Shown: positions 23,600-34,680 of the stretch, piece after piece | Numbering within the stretch: the first letter of the stretch is position 1 | How the letters are laid out: every line of letters starts with the position of its first letter | Source: Isoetes taiwanensis | Lineage: Eukaryota; Streptophyta; Lycopodiopsida; Isoetales; Isoetaceae | Assembly (NCBI GenBank): GCA_021234155.1 | Contig: JAJEKV010000033.1 | Span: 13,341,614 to 13,405,613 of the forward strand | Reading direction: 5' to 3' | DNA: 64,000 nt | Notes under the pieces: generated by a model | Databases searched by the model: none | What the model saw: only the letters and a program-made list of their open reading frames with translations | What the model was told of the DNA's origin: nothing | Program-made: the position numbers and the translations under genes

Positions 23600-23710
23600 T
23601 AAGATTTTAGAATATGAAACACGGGGGCTTGAACCTCTACCAAAATAACTCAATGTCTTAATAAGATTACTTTAACCAATATACCCAGTGAGCTAATGTG
23701 ATTATTTTTT
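23600..23710 (-). repeat. tRNA-like (SINE-type) sequence, minus strand
   Basis: The minus strand contains an A-box-like TAGCTCACTGG at 23695-23685 and a B-box GGTTCAAGCCC at 23635-23625, in a context (TTAGCTC ... GGTTCAA.CC..GGGG) resembling the copy at 22987. It is probably another tRNA-derived SINE relic. Confidence 0.4.
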
Positions 23711-23719
23711 ATCTTGAAT

Positions 23720-24740
<1,021 letters not shown>

Positions 24741-24741
24741 T

Positions 24742-24835
24742 TATGTTATGGGTCTTAAGGGGATTTGGTAAATTAACAAGAACCTTAAGGGCATTTGGGT
24801 AATTGACGTAAATCTTAAGGGCATTTGAACAATTC
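24742..24835. repeat. Short tandem repeat, unit about 32 bp
   Basis: Three imperfect units each contain CTTAAGGGCATTTG or CTTAAGGGGATTTG, followed by TAATT or a related string. Directly follows the GA tract. Confidence 0.6.
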
Positions 24836-26086
24836 AAAACAAGGTGCTGCGCACGGAGGGTTGCCCTCCGTGGCCCGAGGGTGAAGTGGCTTAAATCATA
24901 CTTCAAAGTCATATTTTCACAATCAATCAAAATTGCTAATTCAAAACAATAGAATACTTGTTACCATGAGACTATGAAAATTGGCTTGAAGAAATCTTTG
25001 GTCCTCGTCATGAAACAAGGATTGCAGAAGCATAAGGACAAGTCTAATAGAGGAGAGAATGGAAACGCATGTTTTCTTAGCATAGAAATGAGAGAACTCC
25101 TTGAAAGCGGCATATGATGTTAAATGCTAGTGAGCATAAGATGTTCCTTGGATAGAGATCATTTTGTTGACGTTGTTGATGTTGTTGATGTATGTAGTTG
25201 TTTGTTCTAATACAAAAGTTATATAGGCGTAACGAAGAATGTCAATTAATAGCCTTGTTTGTAGGAAAGTGACATTCTGTACATTGTCTTCATTGAGTGT
25301 TACAATTTACCTGTGTCTATGTAAGGTTAGTATAGGTAAGTTATGCTACCATCGCATTCTATGTAATATGGGTTTCATGTTGACGTAAATTTGCATTTCA
25401 TTATAACCATATACATGAAGGAAAGCTAACTTTTAAGTGGAGATAAAAACTAGACTGGATGAATTGACGTCATTGGGGCCACGAGGAGGGCATGATCATA
25501 AGGGAAATGACCGACTTAATTGCACGGTTGCGGTTGTGATTTTTGAGGGTAAGGATTTCTTTTTAAGACTAGCAATGTTGGTAATGCTTTAAATGACTAG
25601 AGTGTAGTTTGTTACTAATAATATGTGCACTAAATTTCGATGGGTTTGCATGACGGGGCTTTGCATTTAGCATACCTATGCTTAAAATGCTTTGCAGATT
25701 ATAGTTTGATCTTTTAGTTATCTCAAATTGCTAGTGATAATGTATGTTGCGTTGTGTGGTCTTGATGAAGGAGTTGTGTAGGTAATGATTATAGGTATTT
25801 TGTTTATGCATGATTTGTTTTAATGGTTTTGTTTCAGGTAGTTAATGCTTGATTTGAATTCTAGAATTTGGAGTTTGCAAACGATGGATGCATGAAAGTG
25901 AGGCCTACTTACATTTATTGCATCATGTGAATAAAGAACCACGTGAAATAGATAGTGGAATTGTCGGATCCTAAGAAACATATAAAACAATGTATGAAGA
26001 ATCCAAATAGAAAAAAAGGAAGGGGGCCGGGCGGAAGGAAGGATGCAAAAGGACTTAGGAACTGTCAATTGTTTTGCATGTCAATT
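24836..26086. other. AT-rich intergenic DNA, no gene recognised
   Basis: No convincing coding, RNA or transposon signal was identified. The longest minus-strand frame (25820-26068) lacks recognisable motifs. Confidence 0.45.
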
Positions 26087-26392
26087 TTATTTTGTATGAA
26101 ATTCACTGCTATTGGAAGATGATTTTGCTTGACTTATTAAAGCATCAATGGCAGCCTTCCTTACCATAACAGGCATGGCAGCAACGTAAATATGTTGGAT
26201 TGCATATTCCTCCAAAAGTGCTTTCAAAGTATTTGCGTCTTCTTCAATATGCCATTTTGCAGGAGGTTTTGCTGATTCTAAATCCATCAATAGACCTCCC
26301 AATGGGCAACCCATTGATGCATTAGCATCTTGTTTATATGTAAAGTACGAGTAAGCTATTTTTGGCCGTCTAAGCCAATCAGATAATGACAC
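26087..26392 (-). CDS. Hypothetical short ORF, possibly a gene remnant
   Basis: A 101-residue open frame starting MSLSDWLRRPKIAYSYFTYK and ending SNSSEFHTK. Its composition (few low-complexity stretches, an amphipathic ALLEEYAIQHIYVAAM segment) looks protein-like, but no family is recognised and there is no partner exon. It could be a single exon of a longer gene, a fragment, or a chance frame. Confidence 0.3.
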   Translation of the reverse strand: MSLSDWLRRPKIAYSYFTYKQDANASMGCPLGGLLMDLESAKPPAKWHIEEDANTLKALLEEYAIQHIYVAAMPVMVRKAAIDALISQAKSSSNSSEFHTK

Positions 26393-28096
26393 ATGTATCT
26401 CTAGTTGTTCATGTTATGCTCGATTGCTTCACGCTTTTCGTTTGATGTTAAAATTTCGGTTCTGTCGCTATGCTTTACGGGTCGACGTTCTTACGGTTGC
26501 TAATCCGCTTTTCGGTCTATGTTCCGGTTCGCTCCACTTTATGTAATATATATACATGAAAACAACCTAATTCTACCCTACTTTTACGTTGGGGAAAGGC
26601 CCCTCGGCCTTTTTCTCGGGCGAGAAATGGTCCATTGGGCCATTCCCCTATACAATGTGGAAAGAATTTGAGCTTTGGTTGGGAACATGAGGGCCATTCC
26701 CCTATACAAAGTGGAAAGAATCCAATCTTTAGCTCGAAAAATTTTCGGGAACCCCTACAACCTGCCATGTGAATTTTTGAATTCATAACACAATTTAGAA
26801 GAGGAAAATTTCCTTTCTTCTTTCCACCTTTGGTTGGGGAACTTTTCGTGAAACCTTGTAGTGTGCCATGGGGATTTCAGAATTCATAGCACAGTTTAGA
26901 AGAGGAGAAAATTTTCCTTTCAGGTAGGAGTCAATATTTTCTTGCTGTAGAAATCAGAGGGGCCCAAGTTGATGCTATACGGCACCAGCAACCTCAGATA
27001 GATGGAGGCAACATCTGAAAATCTGAACCATGCGGGTTTGGCTTCTAGTTTGCCGACTTTGTCATCTAGCAGTTGTTTTGTCTTCTTGTTTTCATCCTCG
27101 GTTTCAATTTTCAGAATTTGGAATGGTTGCTCGAATTGAGGTTGGGTTTGGCTGACATGGCAAACTCAGAAATTCAGAAGAATGGTGTAATGGGGATTCA
27201 CCCTTAGATCCAGCAAGAGACTAAGGGACTTGCCGATTGTGCTTATAGTTTCCCTAACCAAGATTCGACCTCAAAAAAAATAGTTTTCACATTGAGTGAG
27301 ACTTACCATGGTATACGCACATTTTAACAGATCTCCAATTCTTTGATGTATTAATTGGGAGGGGGGTAAGGAAGACAAAGAGGCACTTCGGGTCTTCCAA
27401 ACCAACCTCACCCTATTGAAAATGTCACTAGATAAATCAAGATATTATATGTTCAGACATATGTTGGCCATTGAAAGTCAAAATGCATTCTTCTGTCTTC
27501 CAGACCTCGAAACAGTTTCTATTCCCACTGTTCAACTGAGCTTTCTGTTGAACTGGAACCTGCTATGCAGTTCACTTGCTTCTCCCCAACCGGATAGATA
27601 TTGAAAATCAAGTTCAACCCCAGAAAAGAGGTTTTGTGAGGTCCATACGAGTGGATGTTTATGACCCCCTTGATACAGTTGATCAGAGTTTAATAAGAAC
27701 GCTTGGAATTCTTTTGGCCACTTCCTGCCCATGAATTTGGCTCACTGTTAGAATAAAATGTAAACAATATTGCATCATCACATGATATACAATGATTAAA
27801 AAAATGCAAATAGAAGCAACAAATATAAATAGATTGCCAATTTGTACAAGCTACAAATCTTGCAAATTTGAGCAGCACCATGCAATTCAATCCGAAAATT
27901 GAGAAATCCTAGAACATCGGCTGGTAAACAGGATGACAATATGTTATCTGTAAATCCACTTCATATGTAAACAAGGCTATCTGTAAATCCAGTTTATATT
28001 GCAAAATCATATTGCAATATCATAAAGCACAAGGCATGCTTGTGTTTCTGCACCTTCGGCATAGGTGGACAGTCTCTTTGCTTAGCACCAGAAATA
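26393..28096. other. Intergenic stretch with a small direct repeat
   Basis: GGCCATTCCCCTATACAA followed by GTGGAAAGAAT occurs twice, near 26637 and 26693, in a run of related GGGAA-rich pieces. Otherwise no gene or RNA was recognised. Confidence 0.45.
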
Positions 28097-29055
28097 CTAA
28101 TTCATCTTACTGATAAGATCATTAATCTTGTCTCCTGATTTTCAACACCTCCAATATCATAAACACGAAGGCTTTTCTTCTTTGATCTACTAAGGGGAGA
28201 GCTCAGCTTAAATGGCCACGAAAGTTGCTTACTACGTGAAGTCGAGGTGCAACAGTAGAAATCTCATGGGCAATATCCTCCATACAAATAATGCCATATT
28301 TACCAAGCGCCTGCACAACTAAGCTTCCATCAATCCAAGATACTTGCAATTCACAACTAACAGAAAAGATTCTTTAACAACTAGCACAATACATATTGAA
28401 TACCTCTTCAATAATAGAATTATCAACAAGAGCGACTCGGCGGCGTCACAACCTTTCCATAACCACGTTTGTAAATTGGCTCCTTGGACGCTTTTAAGAT
28501 TTGGATAGTCTGCGGAGAACCATTTCAATATGCGATTGCATTAAATATAAGAATGTACACATTACCCATAAGTGACATATGGTTCCATCATCTGTAGCAT
28601 TGTCATTGTAGCCTTGTAGACCTTTAGGAAAACTCCATTTAAAGACCTGAAGGTAGAAGCAGGGGAAGAAATGTCATTGATCACTTACTAGATAATTTTC
28701 AGTCACACAGTAGAAATTCAAAAATGGCGACTCTATCGATGGAGCCACGGCAGATGCAAAATCTTCCTTCATTTTGGATGCATGTCTTTAATCCTAATGA
28801 CAAATTCGAAATACAGAAGCAGGGGAAGAAATGTCAACAGCCACTTACTTGATAATTTTCAGCCACTCTGTAGAAATTCAAAAATGACGACTCTCTACCT
28901 GATGGAGCCGCAGCAGACGCAAAATCTTCCTTCATTTTGAGTCCAACAAATGCTCAGCCTGGAAAAGAGATTACAAATAGTAATTTAGTTTCTGGTTCAA
29001 CACAAAAACCCGTCTTGCATTTAGCCTGCCTATTCAGGCTGATTTTATCATATTT
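28097..29055 (-). pseudogene. RPL7: 60S ribosomal protein uL30 (RPL7) pseudogene with introns
   Basis: Minus-strand pieces follow the uL30/L7 order. About 29055-28966: RQAKCKTGFCVEPETKLLFVI. About 28793-28730: RIKDMHPK-stop-RKILHL. 28646-28566: LNGVFLKVYKATMTMLQMME then PYVTYG. 28509-28404: YPNLKSV, EPIYKRGYGK, VDNSIIEE. 28310-28097: ALGKYGIICMEDIAHEISTV and the C-terminus GDKINDLISKMN-stop. Exon borders keep GT and AG dinucleotides (28403/28404, 28311, 28565), so this derives from genomic duplication and not a retrocopy. Stops replace residues in several exons, single-base indels disrupt the 28.4-kb exon, and the RKIL exon is present twice (a second partial copy at 28902-28933). The N-terminal exon is not clearly visible. 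Confidence 0.85.
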
Positions 29056-29639
29056 CTGGAAACGAAAGAGGAAGAGATGTACCAGGGCATCGAACTTTGA
29101 AGAAGACTATATGAGAAGCACAAACGGCACATCAATTGAAGTGATCAACTCTTGACGCAGGGACTCTGGATTCAGGAAAAACTCGAGCTGGCAGCATACT
29201 TTGGTGCCCTATAAGGTCCAAAGCTAGTGTAATGGAAGAATAGGGAGAACGGCGAGGGGAAGACTTGGGTTAGGGGACGGCCGTGCAGAAATCTGCAGAG
29301 AAGGCTTCACTGAGGATGAGGATCTCCGTCTGGGAGAAGCTGAAGCACTCAAAATACTTGCCATCTGCGCAAGAGACCTCTCCGGTTAGCCGGTTTCGAG
29401 AGCGGCTGCACACCTACAGAAGTGACCTAGCATTTACAGCCAATAATAAGTTTTTAGCAGTCACCAGCATATCCTAGGGATATTCTAGCATATACCTAGG
29501 ATATGCCAAAAGCCCACATAAACAAGGGTTTGCCCCCCTAGGGGCAACCCAAAAATACATAATACTTCAATGTTGGCAAGGGCATTTCAGAAAATTATCA
29601 ATACCAAGTGGTATCTTGTGAAATTCCTTAAAACGTAAA
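29056..29639. other. Intergenic stretch upstream of the RPL7 pseudogene
   Basis: On the plus strand 29283-29430 is open and GC-rich (KASLRMRISVWEKLKHSKYL) but unrecognised. The remainder shows no coding or repeat identity. Confidence 0.35.
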
Positions 29640-29825
29640 GGTATTTTGTTGTGGTAAGACCTTACACTATCATGCCACAAGGTCATGGGTTCGATATCTT
29701 GATGTGAAAGTGGCGTGATCATTGTAAAGTTGGAAAGTGGCGTGGTCATTATAAAGTTAGTGGGGGGATCCACTTCAGCCATGTACAGTGGTGGGGGCAG
29801 GTTCCATCTCTATCTATCTATTTAT
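29640..29825 (+). repeat. tRNA-derived SINE-like element with (CTAT)n tail
   Basis: A GTGGTAAGACC stretch near 29650 and a B-box-like GGGTTCGATATC near 29687 are followed by unique body sequence and a tail of CTATCTATCTAT at about 29810. The layout parallels the clearer copy at 51477-51707. The A-box is imperfect. Confidence 0.45.
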
Positions 29826-29836
29826 CCATACCTGCA

Positions 29837-30150
29837 AGATATTCCTTAGCTGAGAACCTCTAAATTCCCCAAGATATTCCTTAGCTGAGAACCTCTAAAT
29901 TCCCCAAGGGGATCGAAATCATGTGCTGAGAACCTTTAAAAGGGCCAAAATTTTCCACCACTTGCGTAATTTCCATTTGCATTCACTTTGTACATGCACC
30001 ATTTTAATTTTAAAATCCTCTACTTGCTCATGTGGCTGTTGGATCATGTGCTCATCAAGAGCCTCTAAAGGGGACCGAAATGCCCCACCGCTTGTGTAAT
30101 TTCCATTTGCATTCACTTTGCTACATGCACCATTTTAACTTTAAAAACCA
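29837..30150. repeat. Local direct repeats
   Basis: A 34-bp unit (GATATTCCTTAGCTGAGAAC then CTCTAAATTCCCC) is repeated in tandem at about 29838 and 29872. A longer unit containing GTAATTTCCATTTGCATTCA and TGCACCATTTTAA occurs at about 29965 and 30091, period about 120 bp. No coding function is evident. Confidence 0.65.
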
Positions 30151-30279
30151 TGTATGGTGTTTTGCATTCAAGCATACTGTGAAAGTTAACCAGGTAATTC
30201 ATATTAATATTAAGTCAATCATGATATTGATTTTCAAATTGCTTTGTTTTCCATATGCCTAATCAAGTTTAAAATACTT

Positions 30280-32052
30280 TTAAATAGGTTCATGATGGAT
30301 TTTGCATGCACTTAGGAATATATTCCATGCCACTGAATCAGGTTGCAGCATTCTAGCAACAAGGTCCTCTGCCTGCACAACTCTTTCTGATCTGCCAAGG
30401 AGGTCAAGCAAGCAGCCAAAGTGCTCCATTGTTGGTGTAATGCCATGATCTCTGCTCATGCATGTGAAATAACATAAACCTTCATCCACCAAGCCTGCAT
30501 GGCAGCAAGCAGATAGAATATTTACGTAAGTAACTCTGTCTGGCTTGAGAACTTGCAGCTTCATTTTGTGGAACAATATAAGACTTTCAGAAGCACGACC
30601 ATGGTCAGAATATGCACCAATCATGGTGTTCCATGCGAGCAAATTGCTAATACTGATGTTGTTAAATACGTGCCTTGCCTGTTCAACTCTTCCACATTTG
30701 CTATACATATTGATCAGGGTATTTGCCACATTCATATCATCACTCAACCCTCTAACTTTGGCATCTGCATGGATTAGGATCCCTTGTTGAAGAAAAGACA
30801 TGGCAGCACATGAAGAGAGAACGTTCACATATGTAACTTCATTTGGCCTGATACCTTCAACGCACATTTCATGAAACAACTGGATGGCTTTTGAACCTTG
30901 CCCATGATCAGTATAAGCTGCAATTAAAGCAGTCCAAGAAATGACATCATGTTGGTTCATCTTATCGAAAATTCTTTTAACTTCTTCCAGATTTCCACAC
31001 TTCCCATACATGTCTAGAAGCGCATTCGCGAGAACCTGATCTGACTCAATCCTGTTTTTAACAACCTTGGCATGGATAAGAACTGCAGCTGGTAGCAATT
31101 TTGGGCTGGAATATAATTCAAGAATACTAACATATGTAACTCTGTCAAAAATAACCCCTTGCTGATGCATTTCACTGACAAGCTGGAAAGCCGCGGTCTC
31201 ATACTCATACTGGACATAAATATTGATCATAGCAGTCCATAAAATCACATCAAGCTGGTGCAAGCTATGGAATATTACCTTAGCATCCTCAACACTCCCA
31301 CACTTGCCATACATACTAACAAGGGCAGTGCAAACAACAATTCCTAAGTTTGCTTTCCAAATAAGGATAAAAGAATGAATCCACTTCCCTTCAGCTAGAT
31401 CTTCCTCTCCGTTACATGCATTGAGAATGCCTACAAAGGTAAAACTGTTTGGTTGCACGCCTCCTTTAAGCATTTGCCGAAAAAGATCAAGCGCTTCCTC
31501 ACCAGAACCAGATTCAATGCATGTGGATATCATGGACGTCCATGAGACAACGTTCTTTCTTTGCATTCTTTCAAACAGAACCCATGAAGCTTCTCCATCT
31601 CCAAACTTGCCGTACATATTGATAAGGATGTTCCCCAAAAACAGATCTTGGAAGAGCGATTTTGCGATAATAAAAGCATGGACCTGCTTACAGAATGCCA
31701 CATTCTTACTGGCTCGTAACTCACGTCCAAATTCGTCAATCTGTTGTTGAGAACAACCAATTTCTATCGTAGTTCTCAGCCCAATGAATTGTGATGTATA
31801 CTTACTGCTCGATGTAACAGATGGGCTGATGCTGCGTATGAGATGAATTGCACTTACAACTCGGGCGAAAACACCAAGCCCGCTCCTCATCAAGATCCAT
31901 TTTTTTGGGCTTTGTCCTGTCGGAGCATGTTCATGCTCCACTCTCTTGCCTCGCGACTCGCGAGGCAGCCGCAATTGCAAAACAATTTTCCTAACCAAAC
32001 GTCTAAATGTTTTAGGACACTTGCTGACGTGTTTTTCGTGTTCCAAATTCAT
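30280..32052 (-). CDS. PLS-class pentatricopeptide repeat protein, truncated E region
   Basis: A single 590-residue open frame without introns. PPR proteins of this class bind organellar RNA one base per motif, often for C-to-U editing or processing. After a Lys/Arg-rich leader, PPR motifs run from about residue 120 to 560 (for example VVSWTSMISTCIESGSGEEA, DVISWTALIAAYTDHGQGSK, LLAWNTMIGAYSDHGRASES), with L motifs such as RVTYVNILSACCHAGLVDEG. The protein ends shortly after an E1-like WNIFLSACKIHHEPI, with no E2, E+ or DYW domain. Met55 (codon at 31890-31888) begins an Arg/Ser-rich, acid-free stretch resembling a mitochondrial presequence and may be the true start. A second PPR gene lies 371 bp upstream on the same strand. 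The protein could need a DYW partner, or be decaying. Confidence 0.85.
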   Translation of the reverse strand: MNLEHEKHVSKCPKTFRRLVRKIVLQLRLPRESRGKRVEHEHAPTGQSPKKWILMRSGLGVFARVVSAIHLIRSISPSVTSSSKYTSQFIGLRTTIEIGCSQQQIDEFGRELRASKNVAFCKQVHAFIIAKSLFQDLFLGNILINMYGKFGDGEASWVLFERMQRKNVVSWTSMISTCIESGSGEEALDLFRQMLKGGVQPNSFTFVGILNACNGEEDLAEGKWIHSFILIWKANLGIVVCTALVSMYGKCGSVEDAKVIFHSLHQLDVILWTAMINIYVQYEYETAAFQLVSEMHQQGVIFDRVTYVSILELYSSPKLLPAAVLIHAKVVKNRIESDQVLANALLDMYGKCGNLEEVKRIFDKMNQHDVISWTALIAAYTDHGQGSKAIQLFHEMCVEGIRPNEVTYVNVLSSCAAMSFLQQGILIHADAKVRGLSDDMNVANTLINMYSKCGRVEQARHVFNNISISNLLAWNTMIGAYSDHGRASESLILFHKMKLQVLKPDRVTYVNILSACCHAGLVDEGLCYFTCMSRDHGITPTMEHFGCLLDLLGRSERVVQAEDLVARMLQPDSVAWNIFLSACKIHHEPI

Positions 32053-32423
32053 ATTTGTACGAGCTTTAATATTCGATAGAATTTTGTTTTTCTAAAAAGA
32101 CCTATGGTTGAAGGCAAGGTTTTCGAAATATGGAAGGTAAATCCGACAGAACTGTTATGCAAATCCCTTAACTGAGATATTTTTGGGATCCTACATTATT
32201 AGTTCTAACTAATGTCTGTTGATGGGGCTATTCCACATGCATAGAAGTAAAAAACATTCCATTTTGGTGTATATTGTCTGTATAGATCTTGTTAGTACAG
32301 TCGTTCCAAACAATGCATAAACCTTGTTTGCATCTTGAGGAGGAGCAACTTTGTGTTAATAGTTCGTCTGCAGATAACCTTGCAAAAGCCAGAGAGAATA
32401 GCCATCGGTGTGTGCATACGAAT
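32053..32423. other. Spacer between the two PPR genes
   Basis: 371 bp of AT-rich DNA between the stop of the upstream PPR gene and the start of the next. No E2 or DYW motif continues the upstream gene here in any frame. It may hold the promoter of the downstream gene, but no distinct element was identified. Confidence 0.5.
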
Positions 32424-34241
32424 TTAGATGTTCATTTCAAGAACATTAACTGCAATGTCTGTTGCTTGGTTTAGATCAACATAAGGTCTGCACGAATCAA
32501 GTAAACATATCCTCAATGCAGCATCTGGTTCGACTAACATGTTATTTGTCAACGCGATTGCATCATCCAGCCATCCCATCTGTCCGAAGACGTAAATCAG
32601 ACAGCTATAGTGCTCTAATGTTGGTGTGATCCCATAGCCTTGACTGATAGAAGGAAAGACATGGCAGCACTCATCAACAAGATTCTCATGACGACATGCA
32701 AAAAGGACACTACCCAAGGTAACCTTGTCAGGGGACAATCCTCCTAGTTGCATTTGATGGAATATCTGCAGTGTTTCCTTGCCATATCCATGTTGGGCAT
32801 GTGCTACAATAATTGCCGTCCATGAAACCACATCATTTTCAATAATTCTATCAAATACTGCAATAGCACCATGCAAACTGCCACACCTCGCATACATATT
32901 AATAATGGTACTTTGTATAACAGCGTCTGACTTAAATCTGCAGCCCAGCAACAAGGTATGCAATCTTTTACCCTCAGATAAAGCTCCCTTCTTACTGCAG
33001 GCTTCAAGAATGGTAAGAAGGGTAGGTCTCTTTGCTTCCATGCCCTTTTGCTGCATTTCTTCAAAAAGAAAAAGGGCATCTTTAAGATATCCCTCCTGAG
33101 CACAAGATACTATCATGGCATTCCAAGATACAACATTTTTCCTAGGCATTTTTTGGAAAAGAGAGATAGCTTGCTGTAAATGAGCATTCTGAACAAAAGC
33201 CGTAATTATAATAGTCCACGAGGCTACATCATGATGTGGCATGTGTTTAAAAAGACTTACTGCTTCATTCAACTGTCCCTTCTGAATATAAGTTGACATG
33301 GCAATATTCCATGATACGATATCACGATCAGACATTCTTTGAAAGACTTCAAGTGCTTCATTTAAGAACCCTTTCTGAGCATATGCTAACATGATAATAT
33401 TCCTTGATACTACATCTTGGCAAGGAATTTGTTCAAAGCAGCGAATAGCCTCCATAAGTTGTCCCTGTTGAGCGTAAGCCCAGACTATAGTGTTCCAAGA
33501 AACCACATCCCGTTTCGGCATTTGGTGAAATAGCTGCACTGCCTCTCTGAGCTGTCCAGCTAATACAAAGGCAGAAAGAATTGTATTCCATGAAATAACA
33601 TCTCTCTTGGGCATTTCCTGAAATAAGTCAATGGCCTTGCTAAGCTGCCCTTGCTGGCCATAACCTGCTATCATAGCATTCCAAGACACTATATCTCTCT
33701 GAGGCATCCTCTGGAATAAGTAGGAAGCATCTTCAATCTTTCCTAGTTGGATATAACCTGCAAGAACTGTATTCCAGGTGACCAGATCAGGCTTCGGCAT
33801 TTGACTGAATAACAGGATGCCAGAATCAAGCCTTTCCTCATGGATATATACTAAGATCATTATATTCCAACTAAAAGAATTGCAATTATGTGTGCTATCA
33901 AAAACAACACGAGCATCCTCTAAAGCTCTAAAATTACCATACATTTGCATAAGCAGGTTCCTTAAAAACCTAATATCCTCCAACCCATTTTTGACAATGT
34001 AACCATGGAGGAGTTTTCCTTCAGGTAATGACTTATGGCCACATTTCCGCAGCATGGATGCAATAGAAGGAATGTCAATACTACCCTTGCACAAGAACTG
34101 GTCCATACCGTTAATTTTCTCATTCTCGAGATTGGCTTCCTTCGAGACATTGAAGTTTGATTGCTTAAAAACATTGGTATTTGTTAGATAGCCAACCTGA
34201 GGTCCAGGAAGGAGTTTGCAGGGAACTACTTCCCCCACCAT
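32424..34241 (-). CDS. PPR protein with eight consecutive 31-residue S motifs
   Basis: A 605-residue intronless open frame. After an N-terminal leader and two degenerate motifs, residues 122-369 are eight S motifs, each exactly 31 residues (starting at 122, 153, 184, 215, 246, 277, 308 and 339), such as IVSWNAMIAGYGQQGQLSKA. A ninth, longer motif starts at 370, followed by L/P-type motifs (LLTILEACSKKGALSEGK, VVSWTAIIVAHAQHGYGKET) and a weak E1 region ending ICLLDSCRPY and NVLEMNI. There is no DYW domain. The fifth and last residues are N and D in the first seven S motifs and T and N in the eighth, which under the published PPR code favours a run of pyrimidines (U) then A. The protein is probably organellar, but the leader is not a clear transit peptide. 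Confidence 0.88.
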   Translation of the reverse strand: MVGEVVPCKLLPGPQVGYLTNTNVFKQSNFNVSKEANLENEKINGMDQFLCKGSIDIPSIASMLRKCGHKSLPEGKLLHGYIVKNGLEDIRFLRNLLMQMYGNFRALEDARVVFDSTHNCNSFSWNIMILVYIHEERLDSGILLFSQMPKPDLVTWNTVLAGYIQLGKIEDASYLFQRMPQRDIVSWNAMIAGYGQQGQLSKAIDLFQEMPKRDVISWNTILSAFVLAGQLREAVQLFHQMPKRDVVSWNTIVWAYAQQGQLMEAIRCFEQIPCQDVVSRNIIMLAYAQKGFLNEALEVFQRMSDRDIVSWNIAMSTYIQKGQLNEAVSLFKHMPHHDVASWTIIITAFVQNAHLQQAISLFQKMPRKNVVSWNAMIVSCAQEGYLKDALFLFEEMQQKGMEAKRPTLLTILEACSKKGALSEGKRLHTLLLGCRFKSDAVIQSTIINMYARCGSLHGAIAVFDRIIENDVVSWTAIIVAHAQHGYGKETLQIFHQMQLGGLSPDKVTLGSVLFACRHENLVDECCHVFPSISQGYGITPTLEHYSCLIYVFGQMGWLDDAIALTNNMLVEPDAALRICLLDSCRPYVDLNQATDIAVNVLEMNI

Positions 34242-34603
34242 TTGTCAATTTCGCTCTTGTAAGTGTTGCTACATTTGTAGGAAAAGATCCCAAGACTCCA
34301 CAAAATCATGTCTGACTAAATCACTTCACCCCTTCGTCCAAGCAAGCTGGGCAATGCTCAAACTATGCGCCCCATTTCTAGGGCTAACTGCCTTGGTGCC
34401 GTTGATAAGAATTTCCTAGCTTAGCAGTCCACAACTCTAACCTGACCATATTAACGCGAAATGTTATGGCAGGCCACATTTCTAGTGTGTATTATGTTTT
34501 TGAGGCTGACTGCATGTTCGCGGGAATATTCTGGCCTCTCCCTCGGAATATCCTGGCCTCTCCCTCTGGGTCAAGATGGGGTCAAATTGACCCCACTTTA
34601 TAG
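34242..34603. other. Spacer between the PPR gene and the MULE terminus
   Basis: Contains a short duplicated GGAATATYCTGGCCTCTCCC at about 34532-34568. The upstream flank of the 34,241 start codon presumably includes the PPR promoter; no TATA box stands out. Confidence 0.45.
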
Positions 34604-34680
34604 GGGTGCTCCCACGAGCCCCGTATATGTCGGACACTGACATGTTTTAACCATGTCAATTTGACATGTTATAGCCGTGG
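34604..34680 (+). repeat. MULE left terminal inverted repeat
   Basis: Begins GGGTGCTCCC and ends with TTTGACATGTTATAGCC at 34660-34676. The last part is the reverse complement of the motif amplified in the internal array. A further copy of GACATGTTATAGCC lies at 34815-34828. Confidence 0.85.
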
